From Chryseolinea sp038241205 (GTDB lineage: Bacteria > Bacteroidota > Bacteroidia > Cytophagales > Cyclobacteriaceae): DNA of 13,106 bases. The translations under genes and the position numbers were made by a program. Positions 1-7,705 of this stretch are shown here, in pieces; within the stretch, counting starts at the first letter, position 1; every line of letters begins with the position of its first letter. The notes under the pieces were generated by a model, which was not told the origin of the DNA, searched no databases, and worked only from the letters and a program-made list of their open reading frames with translations. The stretch spans positions 1 through 13,106 of the forward strand of contig JBBRFY010000130.1 of the NCBI GenBank assembly GCA_038241205.1, read 5' to 3'.

Positions 1-953
1 ACCCCGGAGGATTACTGATTGAAGCGGTAAACATTACCAACATTTTTTTACCAAAAGGAAAAATGGTAGTGAGTACAAAAGGTAAAATTCCGGAGAACAA
101 TTTAAACTACGAAACTTTAAATAATCCGCTTGATACCGAAATACCTGTTGCCGTCTTGATTAATAGAAACAGCGCATCTGCTTCTGAGATTGTAGCGGGC
201 ACATTGCAAGATTACGATCGCGGTTTAATCATTGGTGAAAAATCGTATGGCAAAGGGTTGGTTCAGGTAAGCCGACAACTTTCTTACAACTCTCAATTAA
301 AGGTAACAACTGCTAAATATTATACTCCCACCGGAAGATGTATTCAAGTTTTGGACTATGGTCATCGCAGAGATGATGGAAGCGTAGGATCGATTCCTGA
401 TTCTTTAAAGAAAGCATTTAAAACTACCAATGGGCGAAAGGTATATGATGGTGGTGGAATTGATCCCGACATAAAAACAGAATCGTTAGAAGCACATGCG
501 TTAACTCAAGTGTTATATGAAAAAGGATTTCTGCTTGACTATGTATCACAATATATTTTAAAAAGAAATAATGCTGTTGATATTAAAACCTTTCAACTTT
601 CTGATGAAGACTATCAACAATTTGTGAATTGGATGAAGGATAAAAACTATAGTTACAAATCGTATATGGAATACGAAATTCAACAATTCACAGAAGAAGC
701 GAAGAAAGAAAAATATTTTAATGAATTGAAATCGCAAATCGAGCAAATCAATGCGCGCATTGCTGAAAGTAAAAAGAATGAGTTGATGCTTTACAAAGAC
801 GAAATTAAAATAGTGTTAGAAGAAGAAATTGTATCGCGATATTATTTGGAACGCGGTGCCATCGAATCAGGATTTAAGTACGACAATGATGTAAAGAAAG
901 CAATCGAGCTACTTCACAACACCGAGCAATATAAAAAGCTATTAAGTAATTAA
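1..953 (+). CDS. S41 family C-terminal processing peptidase (5' partial)
   Basis: This is the C-terminal part of a tail-specific (Prc/CtpA-type) serine protease; the 5' end lies outside the window and the reading frame begins at base 3. Such enzymes cleave periplasmic proteins near their C-termini. The visible part opens with PGGLL and FLPKG, typical of the S41 core. The motif NRNSASASEI follows, and the likely nucleophile is the second Ser of SASASEI (codon 177-179). Exactly 25 residues later, in GEKSYGKG, comes the Lys (252-254) expected as general base; this Ser-to-Lys spacing is the family norm. The catalytic core ends near base 480. About 155 charged, probably helical residues follow, the extra C-terminal region seen in Bacteroidota members. 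The PDZ domain and signal peptide should lie upstream, outside the window. The stop TAA is followed in frame by a second stop, TAG. The next gene begins 4 bases later, which suggests an operon. Confidence 0.93.
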   Translation, partial: PGGLLIEAVNITNIFLPKGKMVVSTKGKIPENNLNYETLNNPLDTEIPVAVLINRNSASASEIVAGTLQDYDRGLIIGEKSYGKGLVQVSRQLSYNSQLKVTTAKYYTPTGRCIQVLDYGHRRDDGSVGSIPDSLKKAFKTTNGRKVYDGGGIDPDIKTESLEAHALTQVLYEKGFLLDYVSQYILKRNNAVDIKTFQLSDEDYQQFVNWMKDKNYSYKSYMEYEIQQFTEEAKKEKYFNELKSQIEQINARIAESKKNELMLYKDEIKIVLEEEIVSRYYLERGAIESGFKYDNDVKKAIELLHNTEQYKKLLSN

Positions 954-957
954 TAGC

Positions 958-1824
958 ATGAAACCTGTGATTCGAAAAAGAATACGGTGGATAATTTCGT
1001 TGTTCTTTTTAAGCGTTGTGATAGTGCTTCACTCGTGCACATCCTTTCGGATGAATCCAAAAGAAATTGAATTGTATTTCGCAGCTAAAAACGTAACAGC
1101 AACACAACATCAATACAAAACCGGATTTCGAACCATACATTACGTTAAGTCGGGTAACGATTCTAAACCTCTCGTACTTTTTATGCACGGATCGCCTGGT
1201 TCATTAAGTGCCTTCATTGGTTTCTTAGCAGATACCTGTCTCCTACCCAATGCGTTACTTATTTCAACAGACCGACCGGGTTTTGGATTTTCTAACTTTG
1301 GAAATGCAGAACCTTCGTTGCAAAAACAGGCAGAAGCATTAAAGCCAATTTTAGAAGAGTACAAAAATAATAAACCCATTATACTCGTTGGCCATTCCCT
1401 AGGCGGGCCACTGATTGCACGCATGGCAATGGATTATCCTCAACTTGTAGATGGATTGATTATCGTTGCAGGTTCTATTGATCCTGCGTTGGAACCTAAT
1501 GAAACGTGGTTTCGCGCACCATTGGCAACTCCCTTTTTAAGTTGGATTCTACCGAGATCGTTTCGTTCTTCGAACGAAGAAATTTATAAGTTAAAGCCTG
1601 AACTAGAGAAAATGATTCCGTTGTGGGCTTCGATTACGTGTCCAGTAATTGTTATTCAAGGAAAAAAAGATTCTCTTGTGCCGGCAGCGAATGCGGACTT
1701 TGCAAAAAAGATGTTAGTGAATGCTCCCGTTGAATTTCTTTTCAAAGAAGACATGGATCACTTTGTACCTTGGTCAAATCCGGAATTGATTCGAGAAGCA
1801 ATTCTTAAAATGGTGGCGCTTTAA
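958..1824 (+). CDS. alpha/beta hydrolase, predicted lipoprotein
   Basis: This is a 288-residue alpha/beta-fold hydrolase. The N-terminus has basic residues, a hydrophobic stretch and the lipobox LHSC with Cys27, so it is probably a lipoprotein. The fold's landmarks appear in order: oxyanion motif HGSPG (77-81), nucleophile elbow GHSLGG (145-150, Ser147), the acid in GKKDSLVP (Asp238) and the catalytic His in MDHFVPW (His268). A short cap of about 50 residues lies between the elbow and the acid. The catalytic set is complete, so the enzyme should be active, but the substrate cannot be read from the sequence; esterase, lipase or peptidase activity are all possible. The ATG lies 4 bases after the stop of the S41 protease, so the two are probably co-transcribed and translationally coupled. 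Substrate and pathway remain unknown. Confidence 0.88.
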   Translation: MKPVIRKRIRWIISLFFLSVVIVLHSCTSFRMNPKEIELYFAAKNVTATQHQYKTGFRTIHYVKSGNDSKPLVLFMHGSPGSLSAFIGFLADTCLLPNALLISTDRPGFGFSNFGNAEPSLQKQAEALKPILEEYKNNKPIILVGHSLGGPLIARMAMDYPQLVDGLIIVAGSIDPALEPNETWFRAPLATPFLSWILPRSFRSSNEEIYKLKPELEKMIPLWASITCPVIVIQGKKDSLVPAANADFAKKMLVNAPVEFLFKEDMDHFVPWSNPELIREAILKMVAL

Positions 1825-1863
1825 AAATCAGGACAACAATTGCATCAGCCTACCTTAAAAAAA

Positions 1864-1888
1864 TAAACCCCGGACAAGCCGGGGTTTA
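1864..1888 (-). terminator. intrinsic terminator of glnN (partly bidirectional)
   Basis: A 10-bp perfect stem (TAAACCCCGG paired with CCGGGGTTTA) encloses the loop ACAAG. On the minus strand the hairpin is followed by a T-rich run (about 1863-1856), giving a good rho-independent terminator about 30 bases after the glnN stop. On the plus strand the T run after the hairpin is short, so it may stop hydrolase transcripts only weakly. It sits between two convergent genes. Confidence 0.8.
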
Positions 1889-1918
1889 CACACTAGAGTA
1901 GGTTTAGGTAGGTTTAGT

Positions 1919-4081
1919 CTAGCGTAAGAAAAGCATTTCTCTGTATTTTACTAAAGGCCAATCTTCATTGTCCACTAGTAATTCCAATTTATCGACTGCA
2001 TCGCGTAACACGTCAAAGTATTTTTCTTTAATGTTATCGCAATACTCAATAGCGCGTTTATGCGTATCCGGAATTTTATTGATTCGCTTGCGCTCTTCAA
2101 CCATGGCACGGGCACTATTCTTAATCGTATCAATATGTCCTGATATTTCTTTGATCGTTTGCACCACCGCCTTATTGTCGACACCGAGACCTTTCAAGCC
2201 ATTTGCGTTGTCGATTAATTTAGTCTGATAAGCAATGGCAGTTGGTATAATGTGATTCATTGCTAAGTCTCCCATTACGCGTGATTCAATTTGAACGTGT
2301 TTTATATATGACTCCAGTCTGATTTCAACACGCGCTTCAATTTCCCTATGCGTCATCACACCATGCTTCTCGAATAACTCAGCCGACTTTTTAGTTAGGT
2401 AAGCATCTAAAGCACGTGGCGTATTTTTGACATTTCCAAGTTTGCGCTTTGCAGCTTCCTTTACCCATGCTTCTGAGTAACCATCGCCTTCAAATCGAAC
2501 GTCTTTCGATTCTTTAATATACTTACGAAGCACATTCACAATTGCCAAACGCTTCTCTTCGCCTTTTTCAATTTCCTTCGTAACCGCTTCATGGAACTTC
2601 TCCAATTGATCAGCCACTACTGTATTCAGCGCTGTCATAGCTGTTCCGCAATTGTCGCTACTACCTACGGCACGGAATTCAAACTTATTTCCTGTAAAGG
2701 CAAAAGGTGATGTACGGTTACGATCTGTAGCGTCCAAAATAATTTCTGGAATCTGATCAATACCAAGCTTCATATACATATTGTCGCCTTTCTCGATTTT
2801 CACATTTCCCTTCTTCTCTAACTCATCCAACACTGCTGTCATTTGTGAACCAATAAAGGTTGACATAATTGCAGGAGGTGCTTCGTTAGCGCCAAGACGG
2901 AAATCATTTGCCGCTGTCGCAATGCTGGCGCGCAAAAGTTCGCCATGTTCATGCACCGCCTTAATGGTAGTAACGAAGAACGTAAGGAACATTAAATTAT
3001 CGCGTGCGCTACTGGTTGGTGCAAATAAATTTACACCTGTATCAGTAATAAGCGACCAGTTATTATGCTTGCCAGATCCATTCAATCCTGCGAAAGGTTT
3101 TTCATGGAAAAGAATTTTTAAGTCGTGATTCTCAGCAACACGACTCATCACATCCATCATCAACTGGTTGTGGTCGTTGGCTACGTTTACCTCTTCAAAC
3201 AAAGGCGCAACCTCAAATTGACTTGGCGCAACTTCGTTGTGACGGGTTCTTACAGGAATACCTAATTTCCATGCTTCGAATTCAAACTCTTTCATGAAGT
3301 CATAAACGCGAGGAGGAATCGTTCCAAAATAATGATCTTCTAACTGCTGGCCGCGTGCGGGAGCATGACCAAAAACAGAACGGCCCGCCATTACTAAGTC
3401 AGGACGAGCCATGAACAAAGCTTTATCAATAACAAAATATTCTTGCTCCGCACCCAACGATGCTACTACATGTTGAATGTCTTTATCGAAAAGTTGGCAG
3501 ACACGAGTTGCTGCTGTATCAACAGCCTTAAGTGCCTTTAGTAAGGGTGCTTTTGTGTCTAAGGTATCACCTGTGTACGAAACAAAAATAGTAGGGATAC
3601 AAAGTGTAACACCATATATAAACATGGGTGATGTTGGATCCCACGCAGTATACCCACGCGCTTCAAAAGTACTGCGAATTCCACCACTTGGAAAGGATGA
3701 AGCATCAGGCTCTTGTTGAACAAGCTCGCTGCCTTTAAATCTTTCAATACCGGCTAATGCATCGAAAAACGAATCGTGCTTTTCTGCGGTACCGCCCGTC
3801 ATCGGTTGGAACCAGTGTGTAAAGTGAGAAGCGCCCTTACTTAATGCCCACGACTTTGCAGCAGAAGCAACAGCGTCAGCAGTTGTTTCATCTATTTTTT
3901 CGTGGTTTTTAATTGCTTGACTTACTTTCTTAAAAACTGCAGGAGACAAAGAGGCACGTAATTGCTCCATGCCAAAAACATTTTCTCCGTAAAACTTAGA
4001 AACGCTGGTGGATGGAGGTTGCACGTGAACCTTGGAACGGTCGCTCAATTTCTTTAGAGCTTCAAAACGTAGTTGCGCCAT
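1919..4081 (-). CDS. glnN: glutamine synthetase type III
   Basis: GlnN makes glutamine from glutamate, ammonia and ATP in the cytoplasm. At 720 residues it has the length of type III enzymes, about 250 residues longer than type I, and it carries the type III N-terminal region (about 1-170, with HFTHWFQPMTG at 86-96). Active-site motifs are GAEQEYF (210-216, metal-binding Glu residues), RHNEVAPSQFEVAP (280-293) and KPFAGLNGSGKHNNWS (328-343, substrate and ATP binding). The long helical C-terminal extension is present. The family forms double-ring dodecamers. The gene is monocistronic in this window, with a terminator just downstream and its own promoter region upstream; no PII or ammonium transporter gene is adjacent. 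The start ATG is the only candidate giving the conserved N-terminus. The identification is secure; only the symbol varies between databases (glnN or glnA3). Confidence 0.97.
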   Translation of the reverse strand: MAQLRFEALKKLSDRSKVHVQPPSTSVSKFYGENVFGMEQLRASLSPAVFKKVSQAIKNHEKIDETTADAVASAAKSWALSKGASHFTHWFQPMTGGTAEKHDSFFDALAGIERFKGSELVQQEPDASSFPSGGIRSTFEARGYTAWDPTSPMFIYGVTLCIPTIFVSYTGDTLDTKAPLLKALKAVDTAATRVCQLFDKDIQHVVASLGAEQEYFVIDKALFMARPDLVMAGRSVFGHAPARGQQLEDHYFGTIPPRVYDFMKEFEFEAWKLGIPVRTRHNEVAPSQFEVAPLFEEVNVANDHNQLMMDVMSRVAENHDLKILFHEKPFAGLNGSGKHNNWSLITDTGVNLFAPTSSARDNLMFLTFFVTTIKAVHEHGELLRASIATAANDFRLGANEAPPAIMSTFIGSQMTAVLDELEKKGNVKIEKGDNMYMKLGIDQIPEIILDATDRNRTSPFAFTGNKFEFRAVGSSDNCGTAMTALNTVVADQLEKFHEAVTKEIEKGEEKRLAIVNVLRKYIKESKDVRFEGDGYSEAWVKEAAKRKLGNVKNTPRALDAYLTKKSAELFEKHGVMTHREIEARVEIRLESYIKHVQIESRVMGDLAMNHIIPTAIAYQTKLIDNANGLKGLGVDNKAVVQTIKEISGHIDTIKNSARAMVEERKRINKIPDTHKRAIEYCDNIKEKYFDVLRDAVDKLELLVDNEDWPLVKYREMLFLR

Positions 4082-4110
4082 AGTGGTTGAATTTAGATCT
4101 TAATAGTATC

Positions 4111-4118
4111 CAAATCTA
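4111..4118 (-). promoter_or_regulatory. candidate -7 element of the glnN promoter
   Basis: The minus strand reads TAGATTTG here, a full match to the Bacteroidota -7 consensus TAnnTTTG. Transcription would begin near 4106 and give a leader of about 25 bases. No good TTTG -33 box is seen at the usual distance, so this rests on the -7 box and its position. Confidence 0.5.
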
Positions 4119-4336
4119 TTGGAAAATTTGAAACTGAGGTTAAAAGCAACCCATAATTTTAATTTTTTGTTAAGTACACGTTTGCACTATGTGAATTTTG
4201 AACCGGCCTTTCGCCTACCACTTGTATGCTTATGTGTTATCTTTCGATTAAGTTTCCGTTTCCCTCTTAACCTTCACCCTACTTTATCATAATTCAGACT
4301 TCAATTTTGGTTCATCCTCAGTTTTAGTGCGATGCC
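4119..4336. other. intergenic region between glnN and the PAP2 gene
   Basis: This is the central part of the 276-base gap between two divergent genes. It is AT-rich and pyrimidine-rich in its right half. I see no gene, tRNA or strong hairpin. Operators for nitrogen control of glnN would be expected here, but I recognise none. Confidence 0.5.
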
Positions 4337-4344
4337 TAGGTTTG
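4337..4344 (+). promoter_or_regulatory. candidate -7 element of the PAP2 gene promoter
   Basis: TAGGTTTG matches the Bacteroidota consensus TAnnTTTG exactly. It would start transcription near 4348-4350, only about 10 bases before the GTG start at 4358. A TTTG at 4306-4309 is 27 bases upstream, longer than the usual -33 to -7 spacing, so the -33 element is uncertain. The position supports the GTG start. Confidence 0.45.
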
Positions 4345-4357
4345 TCAAAACTAAACT

Positions 4358-5053
4358 GTGGCAATCCAATCTACTTTTCAAAGCACTTCAACGCGCCTAT
4401 CGGTTCGAAACTTTTTCATTGTCGTTTCTTTATTATTTATCACTTCGCTGCTTATTCCAAAAGGAAACGATGTGTTATGGATCAATGGTCATCATTCTCC
4501 CCTATTGGATAATTTCTTCACGACAATTACAAATCTGGGTGATGGTATTGTCTTCATACCAATTGCTATCGTCACTCTTTTTATTGGATTGCGATATTTC
4601 TTCGCACTCGCATTGAGCGCTGCAGTTCATGGGTTGATTGTAAGTCTTTTTAAGCACGTGTTATTTCATGGAGCAGAACGGCCTCGCCATTTTCTTAATC
4701 CTGATCTTTTGCATTTTGTTCCAGGCATAGAAGTTCATACCTCTAATACATTTCCTTCCGGGCACACGGCCACCGCTTTTTGTGCCGCGATGGCAATTAC
4801 CTTGCTTTCCCGAAACAAAACCATTGGCATTGTTTCTTTAATTATTGCTCTGTTGGTTGGCTATTCACGCGTCTACATGGCGCAGCATTTTCTAATGGAT
4901 GTAGCCGCTGGTGCAATGATGGGCGGACTAACTACCTTTATTATCTGGCAACTCTTTGAGAATAATCAAATGCCAGGGTGGATGAATGGGAAATTAAATA
5001 TTCCGTTTCAATTCAAATTAAAAAAGAGGAAACGCTCTGTTAGTCATGCTTGA
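4358..5053 (+). CDS. PAP2-family membrane phosphatase
   Basis: This is a 231-residue integral membrane acid phosphatase of the PAP2 superfamily. All three signature motifs are present: Lys99 to Arg108-Pro109 (the Kx8RP form of motif 1), PSGHT at 133-137 (motif 2, His136) and SR-x5-H-x3-D at 170-181 (motif 3, His177 and Asp181). About five or six hydrophobic segments are visible, and a basic tail (KLKKRKR) closes the protein. Substrates in this family include undecaprenyl pyrophosphate, lipid A 1- or 4'-phosphate and phosphatidylglycerol phosphate. The neighbouring ArnT-like and ArnC-like genes favour a lipid A or undecaprenyl-linked role, by inference only. The start is GTG: an in-frame TAA lies at 4352, and no good start follows before the first membrane segment. 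The last 14 bases overlap the convergent glycosyltransferase gene. Confidence 0.9.
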   Translation: MAIQSTFQSTSTRLSVRNFFIVVSLLFITSLLIPKGNDVLWINGHHSPLLDNFFTTITNLGDGIVFIPIAIVTLFIGLRYFFALALSAAVHGLIVSLFKHVLFHGAERPRHFLNPDLLHFVPGIEVHTSNTFPSGHTATAFCAAMAITLLSRNKTIGIVSLIIALLVGYSRVYMAQHFLMDVAAGAMMGGLTTFIIWQLFENNQMPGWMNGKLNIPFQFKLKKRKRSVSHA

Positions 5054-6617
5054 GAGCAGAATACTTCAGAATAATTGTTGTGGGATTTTCAAATAGATCT
5101 TTGCCTTCAAACAAAACAGTTGATTGCAATGTATCCAGTTCATGCTGATGTTTCTTCTGTGTAACAATCAGAAATTCTGAATGTGTTTCAGCATACTTTA
5201 AAACTTCCTGAATGTTTTCTAATTTTTGAATTGGACTTTGCAGCGAAAAAACATAAGCCGGATTAAAATCACGATACGCAATTCTATTTTCAGCCTTTTG
5301 CAAATCGGTTAAGCTTCGTGTTACAGGATTTCTTTGATCTACAGGTGGAAAAATGAAATAGAAAAAAACGAAAAGAAAAGTAATCGATGTAGTAACATAG
5401 GTATAGAAACCTTTTACGTTCATCTCTTTAGTAAAAAAATAACATGCAACGGCAGCACCCACAGGAAGAATGATAAAGTATAACGACTGGCTAGCCAAAT
5501 CCTTCAAGTTCGTTTCTTGCTTTAAAGCAAACCAAACGGCAAATGGAAGAACCACTGCAATGATAAGGTAGACTGCTGAGCTTATTAGTAAATGCTTTTT
5601 CTTAATATAGGTATTTAAGGTAATCTCATTAAAAAAGAAACCCAGCAACACGGCCAGGAAGGGCAAGGCGGGTTCAGGATAAGTAGGTAAAATAGTGCGC
5701 GACAATGCAAAGAAGATAAGCACTACAAAACTTGCAACAGCGCAAAATTGAATAAAGGGATTTACCTTTTGTACGCCCCACAAAAGTCTCACGGCTTGAG
5801 GAAAGAAAAAAGAAAACGGCATAAGAGCAACCAGCGCTATAACAAAAGAAGCAAAGGGAAACCCACCATGTCCTTCCATGGGTGATGTAAACCGACTCAC
5901 ATTATGCTTAAAAAAAAATTGTTCTAACCATTCTCCTTGCGTTTCAATACCCACAGCAACATACCAAGGCAACACGATCAGTATAAAAATCAAAATACCC
6001 TGGAAGATTTTTATTTCCAGCAGGGCTTTCAAACTTCTTTTCTTTTGAACTACTAAAAAAACAAGAACAATAATTCCTGAGAACACAATTGCTACCGGTC
6101 CTTTTGCAAGCGTTGCAAAACTGATGGCAGCATAAAATAAATAGTAAAAGGAATGGCGACTTGTTGTATAGGCAAAGACAAAACTGAGAAGACCAAGGGT
6201 AAGAAAAAAAATAAGGTAAGGATCAGGTACAGCAAGATGAAATTGAATGGCGAGCTGAATCGAAGAATTCAAAATCAATGCGCTAAAAATAGCAGTCCGT
6301 TCGTTAAGTAATTTTCGAGAGAAAAAATAAACACAAAGTATTGTCAGTAGGCCCATCACTGCAGAAAAGAAACGAGCAGCAAATGGATTGACGCCAAAAA
6401 CCGAGTATGAAAATTTCATGAAGAAATAGTGGAGTGGCGGTTTGTCTGTTCGAAGTACATTGTTAAAGGTAGGTACCACCCAATCTCCGCGCTGATACAT
6501 CTCCATGGCACAGCCTGCATTTTTAGCTTCATCCAATATGTAAATAGAAGTGCCTCCTATGTTAGCAAAAAAAACAAGCGCTGACAGGATCAACAGAACA
6601 ATAAGGTTTTTATTCAT
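5040..6617 (-). CDS. ArnT/PMT-type integral membrane glycosyltransferase (GT83-like)
   Basis: This is a 525-residue polytopic membrane protein with about 11-12 hydrophobic segments and the signature N-terminal periplasmic loop of ArnT-like enzymes. After the first membrane helix come YILDEAKNAGCAMEM (26-40, with the acidic pair Asp29-Glu30), GDWVVPTFN and RTDKPPLHY (56-64). These correspond to the catalytic and donor-binding region of PMT_2/GT83 proteins. Such enzymes take a sugar from undecaprenyl phosphate on the outer face of the inner membrane and add it to lipid A or another acceptor. The C-terminal 80 residues form a soluble tail. Length is close to ArnT (about 550). It is divergent from the GT2 gene at 6734, which could make its donor lipid, and its 3' end overlaps the PAP2 gene by 14 bases. 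The sugar and the acceptor are not known; a protein mannosyltransferase role is possible but less likely. Confidence 0.87.
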   Translation of the reverse strand: MNKNLIVLLILSALVFFANIGGTSIYILDEAKNAGCAMEMYQRGDWVVPTFNNVLRTDKPPLHYFFMKFSYSVFGVNPFAARFFSAVMGLLTILCVYFFSRKLLNERTAIFSALILNSSIQLAIQFHLAVPDPYLIFFLTLGLLSFVFAYTTSRHSFYYLFYAAISFATLAKGPVAIVFSGIIVLVFLVVQKKRSLKALLEIKIFQGILIFILIVLPWYVAVGIETQGEWLEQFFFKHNVSRFTSPMEGHGGFPFASFVIALVALMPFSFFFPQAVRLLWGVQKVNPFIQFCAVASFVVLIFFALSRTILPTYPEPALPFLAVLLGFFFNEITLNTYIKKKHLLISSAVYLIIAVVLPFAVWFALKQETNLKDLASQSLYFIILPVGAAVACYFFTKEMNVKGFYTYVTTSITFLFVFFYFIFPPVDQRNPVTRSLTDLQKAENRIAYRDFNPAYVFSLQSPIQKLENIQEVLKYAETHSEFLIVTQKKHQHELDTLQSTVLFEGKDLFENPTTIILKYSALKHD

Positions 6618-6621
6618 GCCG

Positions 6622-6629
6622 CAAGTTTA
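6622..6629 (-). promoter_or_regulatory. candidate -7 element of the ArnT-like gene
   Basis: The minus strand reads TAAACTTG, one mismatch from TAnnTTTG, and ends only 4 bases before the ATG at 6617. If used, the transcript would start at or within a few bases of the start codon. No clear -33 box was found; the near-palindrome at 6651-6667 lies about where it should be. Confidence 0.35.
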
Positions 6630-6650
6630 GTGTTAAATAGCAAGCCGTTT

Positions 6651-6667
6651 GTTAACACAGTGTGAAC
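6651..6667. promoter_or_regulatory. 17-base near-palindrome, possible operator in the divergent promoter region
   Basis: GTTAACACAGTGTGAAC is an inverted repeat of two 8-base arms around one central base, with a single mismatched pair. It lies between the two divergent glycosyltransferase genes and would cover the expected -33 position of the leftward promoter, as a repressor site could. The regulator is unknown. Confidence 0.35.
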
Positions 6668-6721
6668 CTATCTTAATGAAATGGTAACGTTGCTGTAAAT
6701 CCAAAGCAACATGCCACCTCT

Positions 6722-6729
6722 TAACTTTG
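6722..6729 (+). promoter_or_regulatory. candidate -7 element of the GT2 gene
   Basis: TAACTTTG fits TAnnTTTG exactly and ends 4 bases before the ATG at 6734. Transcription from it would begin around the start codon, giving a leaderless or nearly leaderless mRNA. The -33 region (about 6698-6702) does not show a TTTG. Confidence 0.45.
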
Positions 6730-6733
6730 CAGA

Positions 6734-7705
6734 ATGGAATTATCAATTGTCATCACACTGTTAAACGAGCAGGATAACATTGAACCTTTATTCACTTCTA
6801 TTCGAAAAGCATTAGCTTCTTATGATTACGAATTGATTCTGGTGGATGACGGTTCAACAGATGCAACAGTCTTCAACATCAAACGATTAGCGGATACCCG
6901 AACACGGTTAGTTTCTCTCAATAGAAACTACGGACAAACAGCCGCCATGGCTGCAGGAATAGATCACGCTCAAGGCGATTACATCGTTACTATGGATGGT
7001 GATCTGCAAAACGATCCATCCGATATTCCTGCCATGCTCCTAAAATTAAAAACAGAAGGTTGGGATGTTGTTGCAGGAACAAGAAAGAATAGACAAGATG
7101 GCGCACTGCTTCGAAAAATACCGAGCAAACTTGCCAATCAATTGATTCGGAAATTAACAGACGTGCACATTCAGGATTATGGTTGTACGCTAAAAATTTT
7201 CACCAAAGAAATAGCACACAAACTGGGGTTGTATGGCGAACTGCATCGCTTCATCCCAGTACTTGCTGTACTCCAAGGTGGACGCATAATCGATATGGAC
7301 GTAAAGCACCATGCACGTATTCATGGTAAATCAAAGTATGGTATCGGACGCACTTTTAAAGTAATGAGCGATCTGGTGTTGATGGTCTTCTTTCAAAAAT
7401 ACTTCCGCAGGCCAATCCATTTATTTGGACCTATCGGGATCATTTCTTTTACCGTAGGTATGGCAATTAATTTCTACCTACTGGCAGTTAAAATTATGGG
7501 GCAGGACATCTGGGGACGGCCCATACTTTTGCTGGGAGTTTCATTGGTACTTGCCGGCATTCAGTTTCTTACTTTTGGGCTAATTGCCGAACTGATTATG
7601 AGAACCTATTATGAATCGCAGAATAAAAAGATTTATAACGTGCGGGAGGTCTTTACAGTGAGTCCAAAAATCAGTAAGAGAGAACGCGAATTATTAATGT
7701 CATAG
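6734..7705 (+). CDS. GT2 glycosyltransferase, ArnC/GtrB/DPM1-like, probable undecaprenyl-phosphate sugar transferase
   Basis: This 323-residue protein has an N-terminal GT-A domain and two C-terminal membrane helices (about 230-252 and 263-290), the layout of polyprenyl-phosphate glycosyltransferases such as ArnC and GtrB. Visible motifs are VDDGSTD (37-43, nucleotide-sugar binding), MDGDLQNDP (87-95, with the metal-binding DGD at 88-90), RFIP (172-175) and HGKSKYG (197-203, typical of the dolichol/undecaprenyl-phosphate group). It would transfer a sugar from a nucleotide-sugar to undecaprenyl phosphate on the cytoplasmic side. The divergently transcribed ArnT-like enzyme is the natural user of that product. 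The sugar cannot be inferred: no Arn-type formyltransferase or aminotransferase gene is in the window, so 4-amino-arabinose is not supported. There is no Shine-Dalgarno sequence before the start. Confidence 0.9.
   Translation: MELSIVITLLNEQDNIEPLFTSIRKALASYDYELILVDDGSTDATVFNIKRLADTRTRLVSLNRNYGQTAAMAAGIDHAQGDYIVTMDGDLQNDPSDIPAMLLKLKTEGWDVVAGTRKNRQDGALLRKIPSKLANQLIRKLTDVHIQDYGCTLKIFTKEIAHKLGLYGELHRFIPVLAVLQGGRIIDMDVKHHARIHGKSKYGIGRTFKVMSDLVLMVFFQKYFRRPIHLFGPIGIISFTVGMAINFYLLAVKIMGQDIWGRPILLLGVSLVLAGIQFLTFGLIAELIMRTYYESQNKKIYNVREVFTVSPKISKRERELLMS

Noticed and set aside
4395..4415. GGTTCGAAA, resembling a tRNA T-loop
   Set aside because: It lies inside the PAP2 coding sequence and no acceptor stem or anticodon arm can be folded around it.
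4332..4616. ATG-started 94-codon frame overlapping the PAP2 start
   Set aside because: It is out of frame with the conserved PAP2 protein and shows no recognisable motif.
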